DNA of 64,000 bases from a virus. A program made the translations under genes and the position numbers. This document shows, in pieces, positions 24,775 through 32,731 of this stretch. Under the pieces are notes generated by a model that was not told the DNA's origin, did no database searches, and worked only from the letters and a program-made list of their open reading frames with translations. The stretch's first letter is position 1; each line of letters starts with the position of its first letter. The stretch spans positions 25,130 through 89,129 of IMG/VR virus record IMGVR_UViG_3300033153_009650, one strand, 5' to 3'.

Positions 24775-24999
24775 TTATAACTTTTCCGCTGGAACCTCTG
24801 CCAATTTAGCAATTCGAGTGATCAAATTAAGGTTCTGTTCTTCAGGATTTTCTCCGTCTTTTCTTATCCAATGGAGAATTTGTATCATGCCATATAAAAT
24901 TTCTTTTCTCTGTCTTTGTTCTTTATTTCTTCTTTCTATCTCTCCATTGGCATTTATTACTCGACCTAACATCCTTTCAATTTCTTTTTCTGTTCTCAT
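24775..24999 (-). CDS. Small helical protein, first gene of the leftward operon
   Basis: 74 residues from the ATG at 24999, which has AAAGGAGGAG right upstream. An ATG at 25062 in the same frame would add 21 charged residues but has only a weak site. Charged helices (EKEIERMLGRVINANGEIER, EILYGMIQILHWIRKDG). Function unknown. Confidence 0.55.
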   Translation of the reverse strand: MRTEKEIERMLGRVINANGEIERRNKEQRQRKEILYGMIQILHWIRKDGENPEEQNLNLITRIAKLAEVPAEKL

Positions 25000-25073
25000 T
25001 TTCTCCTCCTTTTGTTCTGATTTTGTTTCTACTTCTTTTTCCCATTCCTTTATTGTTGTCATTTCTCATTCTT

Positions 25074-25092
25074 CTTGTATTAAAGGGTTAAT
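25074..25092 (-). promoter_or_regulatory. Leader motif ATTAACCCTTTAATACAAG
   Basis: Identical 19-base sequence at 24694-24712. Both copies lie right before minus-strand genes. Shorter relatives (ATTAACCATTTAAT at 11053-11066, AACCATTTAAT near 19925) precede other early genes. It may be a phage-specific promoter element, operator or mRNA leader signal. Confidence 0.4.
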
Positions 25093-25110
25093 AATTTTGG
25101 TTCCTATTAA

Positions 25111-25153
25111 AAACCACAACCAATCAGGTATCCAAATAAATTAGTTGTGGTTT
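25111..25153 (-). terminator. Strong intrinsic terminator or attenuator in the leftward leader
   Basis: Arms 25111-25124 and 25140-25153 pair over 14 positions on the minus-strand RNA, with one G-U pair and a 15-nt loop. TTTTTAATAGG follows directly. It would stop leftward transcription entering from the divergent region, or act as an attenuator of the early operon. Confidence 0.65.
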
Positions 25154-25757
25154 CTATAAAAATCAAAATCATCAATTCTCGATGAAAAATTAGTTGGCTA
25201 TCTAATTTTTTTTTAGCTGTCTTGAACTATTCCCTGAGGGAATTTTCTAAAGGCTCGGCTGTTCTGGTCTCTTCTATCATGACAGAGACAATGGCATTTA
25301 ACATGACCATTTCAGCTATGAGTTATACATGACCAAGTTCCTCTTGATCGGAGTCCAATTCGTTTATGGTCAATTGGGAACCCGTGGCGATGAGGTAGAA
25401 AAATAGATGATTAAATTTTTAGAGTGGTATGTTGGAAGGTTTGTGGAAGGTTTGTTATTTTGCAATTTTGTTTTTCATTGAGTAAAGGGAGTCTGCAAAT
25501 CTTCCTCAGTTTCAAATTTATTTTCCTTTATGGAAATTTCCGTCTAAACTGTAAAACGGGCAATTTTTTATCTGGGGTTGCAACCCATTTTTGAAAAAAT
25601 CCAGCCATCAAAATTTAGGAAAAAATATTGAGAGATTTTTTTTCTTAATTTCCGAGTTTCGAATTTTTTATCTTGAATTCCGGCAGCCGGTTCATCCTTT
25701 CGGTCAAGATCCCTTTCGGGCTTTTTTCATTTCCTTGGTTAAGACGGAAATCCTGGA

Positions 25758-25827
25758 TTTGTTTTGATCACCTCCTTTTGTATAATTTATAATGCTCATG
25801 CTGAACATTATAATCCATCAAAACAAA
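25758..25827. promoter_or_regulatory. Nested dyad with full-length ribosome-site sequence
   Basis: Outer arms TTTGTTTTGAT / ATCAAAACAAA (25758-25768, 25817-25827) and inner arms TATAATG / CATTATA (25788-25794, 25806-25812). Between the left arms the plus strand reads GATCACCTCCTTTT, the 3' end of bacterial 16S rRNA; the minus strand therefore carries a complete AAAGGAGGTGATC, yet no start codon follows at a normal distance. Operator, RNA switch or leftover leader are possible. Confidence 0.4.
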
Positions 25828-25859
25828 GAAATCAAGTTTTTCAAGAAAAAAAAGACTAA

Positions 25860-25969
25860 TGATATCAATAGGTTATATAGGGTCAAATCCTGATTATTTA
25901 ATGATATCAATGGGTTAGTCATGATTTGCATTTTTCTTAAAAAAAATATGCCCTGATATCAATGGGTTA
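25860..25969. repeat. Three iteron-like direct repeats TGATATCAATRGGTTA
   Basis: 16-base copies at 25860-25875, 25902-25917 and 25954-25969 (one A/G difference). Start-to-start spacing is 42 and 52 bp, about four and five turns of DNA, so all lie on the same face. Expected for operators of an oligomeric regulator or for origin iterons. Confidence 0.65.
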
Positions 25970-26068
25970 ACATTTTTCTTGGAATTTTTTACACTGAAAT
26001 CCATTTTTTTCTTTATTTTTCCCTATTTTTCCTTTACTATTATATAAATAAAAATTGAGGATTTATAA

Positions 26069-26917
26069 ATGGCAAAAGGATGGAGTAAGCAATATTCTTG
26101 TTGTATGAATTGTGCGAAAGATAAGATCCCTCATAAAGCAGATGGATTATGTCGAGAATGCTATGCTAAAAGAAAGAAGGGAAAAGAAATTTCAGAAGAG
26201 ACTTGGAAATATTATACTTTTTGTTCAAATTGTAAAACCACTAAAACCCCACATAAGGCAAAAGGATTATGTAGAAGATGCTATGATGATTGGTTTGAGA
26301 GAATAAATAGGCCTAAAAGATGGCATTGTGTTGAATGTGGTTTGACCACAAATCCTCGTGGATCACATGGATTATGTATAAACTGTTATAGTATATGGAG
26401 AGGAAAACAACCTGCTCTTTATGACACCTATGCTCATCAAATTAATTGTTGTGAAGAGACAAGGAGAGATCCTGACAACTCTAAATATCTCCAAGTCAGA
26501 TGTACGGAAAGTGATTGCAGAAAATGGTTTACTCCTATCATCCGTGAAGCCGCAAGTAGATTAGCTGCTATAAATTCAGTAGGAGGAGGCAATAATTTTT
26601 ATTGTTCAGAAGAATGCAAACATAATTGTTCACTATATGGTAGAAGTAAATATCGTAAAGGAGAAGGTCCGGATAATTCAAGACCCGATCAAGCTGAATG
26701 GGTAAAGCTGGTTTTAGAAAGAGATGATTATACTTGTCAAAGATGTGGAGCTACTGAAAATTTAGAAGCTCATCATTTGGAAGGTATATATCAAAATCCT
26801 TTAATGTCGGCCGATGTTGATACGGGTATTACTTTATGTGATGTATGTCATAAATCAGTGCATGCAGAAATGGGATGCCGATATGTAGATTTAACAAGAC
26901 GAAGCTTGTGTGTGTAG
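26069..26917 (+). CDS. HNH endonuclease with N-terminal zinc ribbons
   Basis: 282 residues. Three CxxC...CxxC units in the first 115 residues (CMNCAKDKIPHKADGLCREC, CSNCKTTKTPHKAKGLCRRC, CVECGLTTNPRGSHGLCINC) form tandem treble-clef fingers. After a further Cys-rich linker comes the HNH core ERDDYTCQRCGATENLEAHH with LCDVCHKSVH. HNH proteins encoded just upstream of terminase genes often cooperate with terminase in genome cleavage. First gene of the rightward operon; GAGG site before the ATG. Confidence 0.85.
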   Translation: MAKGWSKQYSCCMNCAKDKIPHKADGLCRECYAKRKKGKEISEETWKYYTFCSNCKTTKTPHKAKGLCRRCYDDWFERINRPKRWHCVECGLTTNPRGSHGLCINCYSIWRGKQPALYDTYAHQINCCEETRRDPDNSKYLQVRCTESDCRKWFTPIIREAASRLAAINSVGGGNNFYCSEECKHNCSLYGRSKYRKGEGPDNSRPDQAEWVKLVLERDDYTCQRCGATENLEAHHLEGIYQNPLMSADVDTGITLCDVCHKSVHAEMGCRYVDLTRRSLCV

Positions 26918-26929
26918 AGAGAATATAAA

Positions 26930-27694
26930 ATGGAATATAGAAGAAGAAAAAATGGTAATGGGAAAAATAATAAAAGGAATTCAAGTACAGGTCTTCAAGT
27001 AGGTACAATGGCTACCCCTGGAAGGACTGTCCGCAATGGGGGCCTTACTGAAATGCAAGAATTATTTTGTCGCGAGTTTATTGTTGATATGAATATTTCC
27101 CAAGCAGGAGTAAGAGCTGGTTATTCTGAAAAGGTAAAAGGAGTTGCTGGATGGCAAGTTTTCCAATTAAAAAAGGTTAGGCGGCGTATTAATGAATTGA
27201 TGAAAGATCGATTAGATAAACTTAATAAACGGTTTAAAGATTTAGATCTGACCGCTGAAAGGCTTCTTTTAGAATTAGCATCCATTTCCTTTTTTAATGT
27301 ACAGGATCTTTATGAGGATGATGGAACATTGAAGCCTATTAGCGAATGGACAGAAAGACAAGCGGCTGCAATAGCAAGTATTAAAACAACAGAATTATTT
27401 GATGGTCAGGGAGAAGATAGGCGTCAAATAGGAGTATTAAAAGAAATAAAAACCCATCCTAAAGTAGAAGCCATTAAACTTGGAATGAAATATTTTGGAT
27501 TGCTTCATGAATATCTTCATGTTAAAGAGGAGAAAATCAAAACTCACAGAATAGAAATTGATGTAAAATCAGAGCAGATCAGATCTTTAAATTTAGGGAG
27601 GGAAGAACTTGAACAGTTTGCCTCTTTCCTTAGTCAGCTCAACCCAGGGACAACAATACCTGGAATTGGAAGCAGTGAACAAGATTCTGGCTGA
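26930..27694 (+). CDS. terS: Terminase small subunit
   Basis: 254 residues. LTEMQELFCREFIVDMNISQ and AGVRAGYSEKV form the helix-turn-helix of the Terminase_2 family; a coiled central part and an acidic tail follow. Recognises phage DNA for packaging. The first 35 residues are basic and low-complexity, so the true start might be the internal ATG giving MATPGRTVRNGGLTEMQ. Its last 86 bases overlap the large subunit gene. Confidence 0.85.
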   Translation: MEYRRRKNGNGKNNKRNSSTGLQVGTMATPGRTVRNGGLTEMQELFCREFIVDMNISQAGVRAGYSEKVKGVAGWQVFQLKKVRRRINELMKDRLDKLNKRFKDLDLTAERLLLELASISFFNVQDLYEDDGTLKPISEWTERQAAAIASIKTTELFDGQGEDRRQIGVLKEIKTHPKVEAIKLGMKYFGLLHEYLHVKEEKIKTHRIEIDVKSEQIRSLNLGREELEQFASFLSQLNPGTTIPGIGSSEQDSG

Positions 27695-29069
27695 GGATTA
27701 TTTAAATCATTTTATAAAACAAGCCTGGCATATAGTGGAGCCAAAGAACGACCTTATATGGGGTTGGCATTTGGATGCTATTTGTGAGCATTTAATGGCT
27801 GTCACTAATCATCAAATACAAAACCTTATAATCAATATTCCTCCAAGACATACCAAATCAATATCAGCCTCAGTAATGTGGCCAGCATGGGAATGGACAA
27901 AACGTCCTGAAACCAGATGGCTTTATTCTTCATACGCTGAAGCTCTGTCAATACGGGATTCCAGAAAATGTAGAAATGTAATCCAATCAAATTGGTATCA
28001 ACAAAGATGGGGGGATAAGTTTGAAATAGTAACAGATCAGAATCAGAAAGTAAGATTTGATAATGATAAAACAGGATATAGAATAGCAACATCGGTAGGA
28101 GGGGTAGGAACAGGGGAGGGAGGGAGTCGTATTGTAAGTGATGATCCCCATAATATTAAGGAAGCCGAATCGGAGGCTGTGAGAGGAGGAACGATTTTAT
28201 GGTGGGACGAATCAATGAGTACAAGGCTTGATAATCCCAAAACAGGATCAAAAGTAATTATAATGCAAAGAACCCATGAAGCTGATTTGTCGGGTCATGT
28301 ATTAGAGAAGGAAATAGGATATGTTCATCTTTGTTTGCCTGCCAGGTATGAATTGGAAAGGAAGAAATTATTTACTAAAACCCCTTTGTCGTTCAAAGAT
28401 CCTCGGACAAAAGAGGGAGAGCCTTTATGTCCAGAGCGGTATGGAGAAAAGGAATTAGAGAAACTTGAAAAGGAATTAGGAACGTATGCAACGGCGGGTC
28501 AACTCCAACAAAGACCTCATCCTCGGGGCGGCGGTTTATTTGAAGTCGCTAACTTTGTTTTGGTTCATGCTCTTCCCCCGGCTATTAGTTCTGTCCGGTA
28601 TTGGGATAAGGCGGGAACAGAAGGTGGAGGAGCAAGAACAGCAGGTGTTCTTTTTCTTAAATTTGCCGATGGAACATTTGGAGTATCTGATGTAGTGAAA
28701 GGGCAATGGGCGGCTCCTAAAAGAGAAAGGGTGATTAAACAGACGGCTGAGTTAGATGGCCCTAATGTTGTCATTTGGGTTGAGCAAGAACCGGGATCGG
28801 GGGGGAAAGAATCGGCGGAGAGTACTGTTCTTAATTTAGCGGGTTTTAAAATACATACAGAAAGGGCGACAGGAGCAAAAGAAGTAAGGGCGGAACCTTA
28901 TGCTGTTCAAGTAGAAGCTGGTAATGTGAAAGTGTTGATTGCTGACTGGACAAAGGATTTTATTAATGAACATGAGAAAGCCCCTACAGGCAAATTTAAA
29001 GATCAGTGGGATGCGGCAGCTGGAGCTTTTAATAAATTGGTTAGAACTAAAAAGGCGGGAACGTGGTAA
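27609..29069 (+). CDS. terL: Terminase large subunit
   Basis: 486 residues from a TTG six bases after GGGAGGG. The ATPase part has IINIPPRHTKSISASVMWPA (Walker A-like PPRHTKS), and a Walker B region near GGSRIVSDDPHN. The nuclease part has YWDKAGTEGGGARTAGV, with a metal-binding Asp, then IWVEQEPGSGGKESAESTVL and DQWDAAAGAF. This is the motor and nuclease that fills the capsid. The overlap with terS suggests coupling. Confidence 0.9.
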   Translation: MNSLPLSLVSSTQGQQYLELEAVNKILAEDYLNHFIKQAWHIVEPKNDLIWGWHLDAICEHLMAVTNHQIQNLIINIPPRHTKSISASVMWPAWEWTKRPETRWLYSSYAEALSIRDSRKCRNVIQSNWYQQRWGDKFEIVTDQNQKVRFDNDKTGYRIATSVGGVGTGEGGSRIVSDDPHNIKEAESEAVRGGTILWWDESMSTRLDNPKTGSKVIIMQRTHEADLSGHVLEKEIGYVHLCLPARYELERKKLFTKTPLSFKDPRTKEGEPLCPERYGEKELEKLEKELGTYATAGQLQQRPHPRGGGLFEVANFVLVHALPPAISSVRYWDKAGTEGGGARTAGVLFLKFADGTFGVSDVVKGQWAAPKRERVIKQTAELDGPNVVIWVEQEPGSGGKESAESTVLNLAGFKIHTERATGAKEVRAEPYAVQVEAGNVKVLIADWTKDFINEHEKAPTGKFKDQWDAAAGAFNKLVRTKKAGTW

Positions 29070-29070
29070 C

Positions 29071-29289
29071 ATGAATAAATATCCAAAATTAAAGAAGTCT
29101 TGCTTAATTCAGTTACACCATCAGTTTAGAGATGGTAGCACAAAAATATGCGCTCAAAGAGAGATAGAGGATTATAACCAGATGGGAGTATTTCTTGATG
29201 AAACAAAAGCGAGTCATCCATTACCTGCGAACGCTCAATGGTTGGCTTGTACTATAGAATCGAAACATTTTGTAATGGTTCCCACTTAG
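29071..29289 (+). CDS. Small hypothetical protein
   Basis: 72 residues, MNKYPKLKKSCLIQLHHQFR then DGSTKICAQREIEDYNQMGV and ASHPLPANAQWLACTIESKH. The ATG follows the terL stop within two bases. No domain recognised. Position between terminase and portal suggests a packaging or head role. Confidence 0.5.
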   Translation: MNKYPKLKKSCLIQLHHQFRDGSTKICAQREIEDYNQMGVFLDETKASHPLPANAQWLACTIESKHFVMVPT

Positions 29290-29298
29290 GAGGGGCTT

Positions 29299-30672
29299 AT
29301 GGTCGCCAAAATTACAAGTATAAAAGAAGGAACAGATGATGGAGGATGGAGCTTCAGGTCATTGGCTTCCGCTCTTGTAGAAAGAGCAAAGTATGCATCC
29401 CAGTTGGGAATGTCTTTTGGTTCAAATCGAGATCTTTATGAAGCTCTTGGCTATGTCAAATCTCCAACATTTGATCATTATAATGCAAGATATCAGAGAC
29501 AGGATATTGCAAAACGTATTGTAGAAGCTTATCCTGATGCTTGTTGGAAAAAGAAACCTGTCATATCAGAAAAGACGGATGAGGAAACGCCTTTCGATAA
29601 AGAATGGATTACCCTTGTCAAGGATTTTAAGGTATGGCATTATCTTTTAAGGGCAGACAGAATCAGTGGTATAGGGGAGTATGGAGTTTTGTTGATGGGG
29701 TTTAAAGACGGAAAGAAATTGATAGAACCGGTTGATACAGCAACAGAGCTTCTTTATTTAATTCCTTATACACAGGAGAATGCTATTATTAAAACTTGGG
29801 TAGGAGATAAGCAAGATATAAGATATGGTTTGCCGGAGACCTATGTTATTAAAATGAAACAGTCGGGAAGTACTGCTGGGACAAAGGATATTCCTGTTCA
29901 TAATAGTAGGGTTATTCATATTGCAGAAGGGTTGACTAATGATGATGTTCATGGAACACCAAGACTAAAATCTGTTTTAAATAGATTGCAAGATTTGGAG
30001 TTGATAGCAGGGGGTTCGGCTGAAATGTTTTGGAGGGGGGCATTTCCCGGATACGGATTAAAAGCGGATTCAGATGCTACTTTTGGGCCACAGGAGAAAG
30101 CTGATCTTGAAGATGAGATTCAAAACTATATGCATAATCTTCAACGATACATAAGATTGCAGGGTATTACTATCGAATCATTAACACAACAAGTAGCTGA
30201 TCCAAGTAAGCATTTTCAGATTTTGATTAGTTTGATTGCAGGCGGGAAAGCCATACCCCAAAGAATCTTATTGGGTTCGGAAAGAGGAAATCTTGCAAGC
30301 ACCCAGGATGAAACTGCTTGGAATAGTAGGGTTGCAGAAAGGAGGGAAGATTTCTGTGAGCCTATGATACTAAGGCCCTTCGTTGATAAAATGATTGAGG
30401 TTAAAGTTCTTACAGCTCCAAAGGAAGAATATACTGTGGAGTGGCCAGATGTTTCAGCTCCAACAGAAAAGGACAGGGCTGAAGTAATTAAATTGAAGAT
30501 GGATGCATTAGAGAAGTATATTACTTCTGGGGCGGATGCATATATGCCATTTGAAATGTTCTTAAGAAAGTTTATGGATTTTACTGCTGAAGATATAGAA
30601 CAGGTTGAGGAGTCGTTTGAAGGTCAAGAGGAAGAAATCGATGAAGAGGAATTGGAAGAGGAAGAAGAGTAA
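29299..30672 (+). CDS. Portal protein, DUF1073-type
   Basis: 457 residues, typical portal length. MSFGSNRDLYEALGYVKSPT, DIAKRIVEAYPDACWKKKPV, ADRISGIGEYGVLLMGFKDG and RILLGSERGNLASTQDE fit the DUF1073/anti-CBASS-like portal family. Note that databases label part of this family by the anti-CBASS nuclease Acb1 fused to some members; no such nuclease domain is seen here. Acidic C-terminal tail. It forms the DNA entry ring. Confidence 0.8.
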   Translation: MVAKITSIKEGTDDGGWSFRSLASALVERAKYASQLGMSFGSNRDLYEALGYVKSPTFDHYNARYQRQDIAKRIVEAYPDACWKKKPVISEKTDEETPFDKEWITLVKDFKVWHYLLRADRISGIGEYGVLLMGFKDGKKLIEPVDTATELLYLIPYTQENAIIKTWVGDKQDIRYGLPETYVIKMKQSGSTAGTKDIPVHNSRVIHIAEGLTNDDVHGTPRLKSVLNRLQDLELIAGGSAEMFWRGAFPGYGLKADSDATFGPQEKADLEDEIQNYMHNLQRYIRLQGITIESLTQQVADPSKHFQILISLIAGGKAIPQRILLGSERGNLASTQDETAWNSRVAERREDFCEPMILRPFVDKMIEVKVLTAPKEEYTVEWPDVSAPTEKDRAEVIKLKMDALEKYITSGADAYMPFEMFLRKFMDFTAEDIEQVEESFEGQEEEIDEEELEEEEE

Positions 30673-30675
30673 TAA

Positions 30676-30858
30676 ATGGAAATGTGTAAAAGTTTAATTT
30701 ACAATTTTTTGCATCCAAAGCCAAGGCTGATTTGTATTTGTAATAATTTCAGATGGACGGGTGAAGAAGATAAGGAAAATGATAAGAAACTAACTTTAGG
30801 CGAACTTCTTAATTGTGTTGGGGCTTCTCTCCATGCCCGTTGTTCTGATATAGTTTGA
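30676..30858 (+). CDS. Small hypothetical protein
   Basis: 60 residues: HPKPRLICICNNFRWTGEED, then ENDKKLTLGELLNCVGASLH and ARCSDIV. Four cysteines. The pattern of CIC, FRWTGEED and LLNCxGAxLHARC looks like a conserved phage protein, but no function is known. Starts three bases after the portal stop. Confidence 0.55.
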   Translation: MEMCKSLIYNFLHPKPRLICICNNFRWTGEEDKENDKKLTLGELLNCVGASLHARCSDIV

Positions 30859-30880
30859 AGAAAGAAATTGGGAGTTTTCA

Positions 30881-30922
30881 ATGACAGATTTATTTTTTGC
30901 AGTTGAGGAGGTAAAGGACTAA
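30881..30922 (+). CDS. 13-codon leader peptide of the NlpC/P60-like gene
   Basis: MTDLFFAVEEVKD, with GGGAG eight bases upstream. Its codons for VEEVKD include the GAGGAGG ribosome site of the next gene, and its TAA overlaps that gene's ATG. Translation of this leader could open or control the downstream gene. Confidence 0.35.
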   Translation: MTDLFFAVEEVKD

Positions 30923-31533
30923 TGAATATTGAAATAAGAGCTGGAGATCTATTCTGTACTCGTTGTCCTGCCTCGTTAGGTAGAGCAATCAATACTGTTC
31001 AAGCAATAGTGTCAAGGGATGGTAAGAGTTATTATTCCCATGCAGGTATTCTTATTGATCATAAGGGAACTACCTTTGAAGCTATTGGCTGGAGGATTAA
31101 AAGACAAAACCTGTTTGAAGCTTATGCGGGTCAGGAAGTTTTAATTGCTCGATGGCAAGGTATGACGCAGATAATATTTGATCGGGTCTTTGAAACATTG
31201 CGAAAGGATGAAGGCAAGATATATCCGGGCTGGAGGCTACCTTTAAATATTGTTCCCTTTATTGGTAAGTATACATCCTTTGGCAAACGATTCTTGGTAT
31301 GCAGCGAGGAGGTTGGTAAATTTCTTTATCTGGTATTTCAAGATTATGGTTTTGTTAGCAGAGGTGGTTATTGCTGGCCTCGCCATAAATGGTATACCGG
31401 AACCAGCCCGGATACTTTGGCCGATGAATGGCATCGGTGGAAGCAATTTCGGATTGTATTTGAAGATAGGTTGCCAACTATTATAAGAGGTATAGGGGGA
31501 AATATTTTAAAGCGTTGTGTGGATGAAAAATGA
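30922..31533 (+). CDS. Permuted NlpC/P60 (YiiX/YebB-like) cysteine peptidase or amidase
   Basis: 203 residues. RAGDLFCTRCPASLGRAINT, then SYYSHAGILID with His40 and later FLVCSEEVGKFLYLVF with Cys127. The order His before Cys is that of the circularly permuted papain-like NlpC/P60 clan. These proteins cleave peptidoglycan peptides or acyl-type bonds. Encoded beside the portal, it might act on ejection, on lysis or as a head-associated enzyme. A second NlpC/P60 gene, of the tail-tip type, is at 60923. Confidence 0.7.
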   Translation: MNIEIRAGDLFCTRCPASLGRAINTVQAIVSRDGKSYYSHAGILIDHKGTTFEAIGWRIKRQNLFEAYAGQEVLIARWQGMTQIIFDRVFETLRKDEGKIYPGWRLPLNIVPFIGKYTSFGKRFLVCSEEVGKFLYLVFQDYGFVSRGGYCWPRHKWYTGTSPDTLADEWHRWKQFRIVFEDRLPTIIRGIGGNILKRCVDEK

Positions 31534-31670
31534 ATCTTGACGAAATTAGTTATGATGAAAGGTCAGATGTAACCAAGGCAAGGTGGGAGATTATGGAAAA
31601 TATGCAAGAGGCCAATCCTCACTTCTGGTTTGGATGGGATGGCATTATAGTAATTGTCTGTTGGGTTTGA
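31530..31670 (+). CDS. 46-residue small protein
   Basis: MNLDEISYDERSDVTKARWE and then NPHFWFGWDGIIVIVCWV. ATG overlaps the preceding stop (ATGA). C-terminal half is hydrophobic and aromatic, perhaps membrane-associated. Function unknown. Confidence 0.45.
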   Translation: MNLDEISYDERSDVTKARWEIMENMQEANPHFWFGWDGIIVIVCWV

Positions 31671-31684
31671 AGGGAAAATAAGTA

Positions 31685-31834
31685 ATGTCTGAAGAAGTAA
31701 CTTCTGATATTTTAAAGGATGTTCTTGCAATGAAGAAACAGATAATGGAGAGGGGCGATTATGATATACCTCAATATGTTATCCAACACATAATTGATCA
31801 GGGAGCAGCAGGATTATATGATGAGGAGGAATAA
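31685..31834 (+). CDS. 49-residue small acidic protein
   Basis: MSEEVTSDILKDVLAMKKQI, then MERGDYDIPQYVIQHIIDQG and an acidic end that also encodes the next ribosome site (GAGGAGG). Helical; function unknown. Confidence 0.5.
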   Translation: MSEEVTSDILKDVLAMKKQIMERGDYDIPQYVIQHIIDQGAAGLYDEEE

Positions 31835-31837
31835 CCA

Positions 31838-32053
31838 ATGGCAAAATTAAATGCTGTTTTTGGTGTTGATCTGTTTCTAACTGATACAAGGGTAAGAACT
31901 TGTATAAATGCAGATTGTAGATTTCATACTACTAATGAATTTACATATGCAACCGAGTCAGGAGATTCCAAAGAGAAAAATGGTTGTACCCTGAAACGAA
32001 TTGAAATTGGTGGAGATGGAAAGTGTGATAAATTCGAATCAATAGAGGCATAA
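31838..32053 (+). CDS. Small four-cysteine protein
   Basis: 71 residues with CINADCRFH and CTLKRIEIGGDGKCDKF, a probable zinc site. GAGGAGG before the ATG. Seen from its pattern only; no family recognised. Confidence 0.55.
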   Translation: MAKLNAVFGVDLFLTDTRVRTCINADCRFHTTNEFTYATESGDSKEKNGCTLKRIEIGGDGKCDKFESIEA

Positions 32054-32079
32054 CCAAAATTCGATAGGAGAGATAATCA

Positions 32080-32295
32080 ATGCCAATCGACAAATTTGAT
32101 GCGGCAAGAACAACATTTGGTAAGGAAAAGGTAGACAACTTCTTGGCAGCGTTTGGCCTTGGGCCAAAGTATGTACCTAAAGAACCTAAGAAGTATAAGA
32201 GTAATGTTTACTATGAGGTTGATATTTCTTTCTCTTTAAATCAAACACCTGAAGAAAAAAGAAGCTCCGATTGCAAAACCATTATAGAGGAGTAA
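32080..32295 (+). CDS. Small protein carrying a DnaB-derived 15-residue segment
   Basis: 71 residues. Residues 46-60 read EVDISFSLNQTPEEK, identical at 14 of 15 positions to residues 432-446 of the phage DnaB-type helicase (13659-13703, minus strand). Most codons differ at the third base, so the copy is not recent. The rest (FDAARTTFGKEKVDNFLAAF) is not recognised. It might be a helicase-interacting peptide or the relic of an old recombination. Confidence 0.55.
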   Translation: MPIDKFDAARTTFGKEKVDNFLAAFGLGPKYVPKEPKKYKSNVYYEVDISFSLNQTPEEKRSSDCKTIIEE

Positions 32296-32299
32296 TCTA

Positions 32300-32731
32300 A
32301 TGAAGAAAAATTTTTGCACAGATAAAGGTATTAATGTAAAGGTTAACCAAGATTTGGAAATACCAAAAACATTGGATAATGCAAATGATTATCGAAAGTT
32401 TGTTAAATCTCTTGCGGGCGAGGTCGTGCCTATTCCTGGTAAAAGTATTTTTTCTTTTGAGGCATTAGGAATAAAGGCAGGTCCTTTCCCTCAGAGTGTG
32501 ATCATTTATAATGTAAAAACAGGAGAAGAGCTTCCTGGCGTTTATTCTGTTGATATTAACCTTTGCCTTGATGATATAGCAACAGCCAAAGTTGAGATGC
32601 ATGTTTCTAAAGTTAAGATGGAAGGTGTTTGTCTGGAACAAGTGAGATTTTTTGAAATTTTAACAGGTAAGAAATATAAGTTGGTAGAGGTAAGTAATGG
32701 CAGAAAAACCAGAAAAGATATCTCGATATGA
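32300..32731 (+). CDS. Hypothetical protein
   Basis: 143 residues, predicted mostly beta: KTGEELPGVYSVDINLCLDD, TAKVEMHVSKVKMEGVCLEQ, FFEILTGKKYKLVEV. No domain recognised. It lies in the string of small genes between portal and the head morphogenesis gene. Its 3' end overlaps the next small gene. Confidence 0.55.
   Translation: MKKNFCTDKGINVKVNQDLEIPKTLDNANDYRKFVKSLAGEVVPIPGKSIFSFEALGIKAGPFPQSVIIYNVKTGEELPGVYSVDINLCLDDIATAKVEMHVSKVKMEGVCLEQVRFFEILTGKKYKLVEVSNGRKTRKDISI

Larger units (their letters stand above)
25155..26068. other. Non-coding divergent control region
   Basis: About 900 bp without a convincing gene between the leftward early and rightward late operons. It contains a His/Cys-rich reading frame broken by a stop (25205-25400 minus), a 12-bp palindrome GGGTTGCAACCC (25575-25586), a small hairpin with six T (25705-25726), a long dyad (25758-25827) and three direct repeats (25860-25969). 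The right end is very T-rich. It probably holds promoters and operators, and could include a replication origin. Confidence 0.6.

Noticed and set aside
25705-25726. Hairpin CCC TTTC GGG plus six T as a plus-strand terminator
   Set aside because: Stem of only three to six pairs with a bulge and no gene upstream on that strand.
29299-30672. Anti-CBASS Acb1 nuclease
   Set aside because: The family name includes this label, but the protein has portal length and position and no visible nuclease domain.
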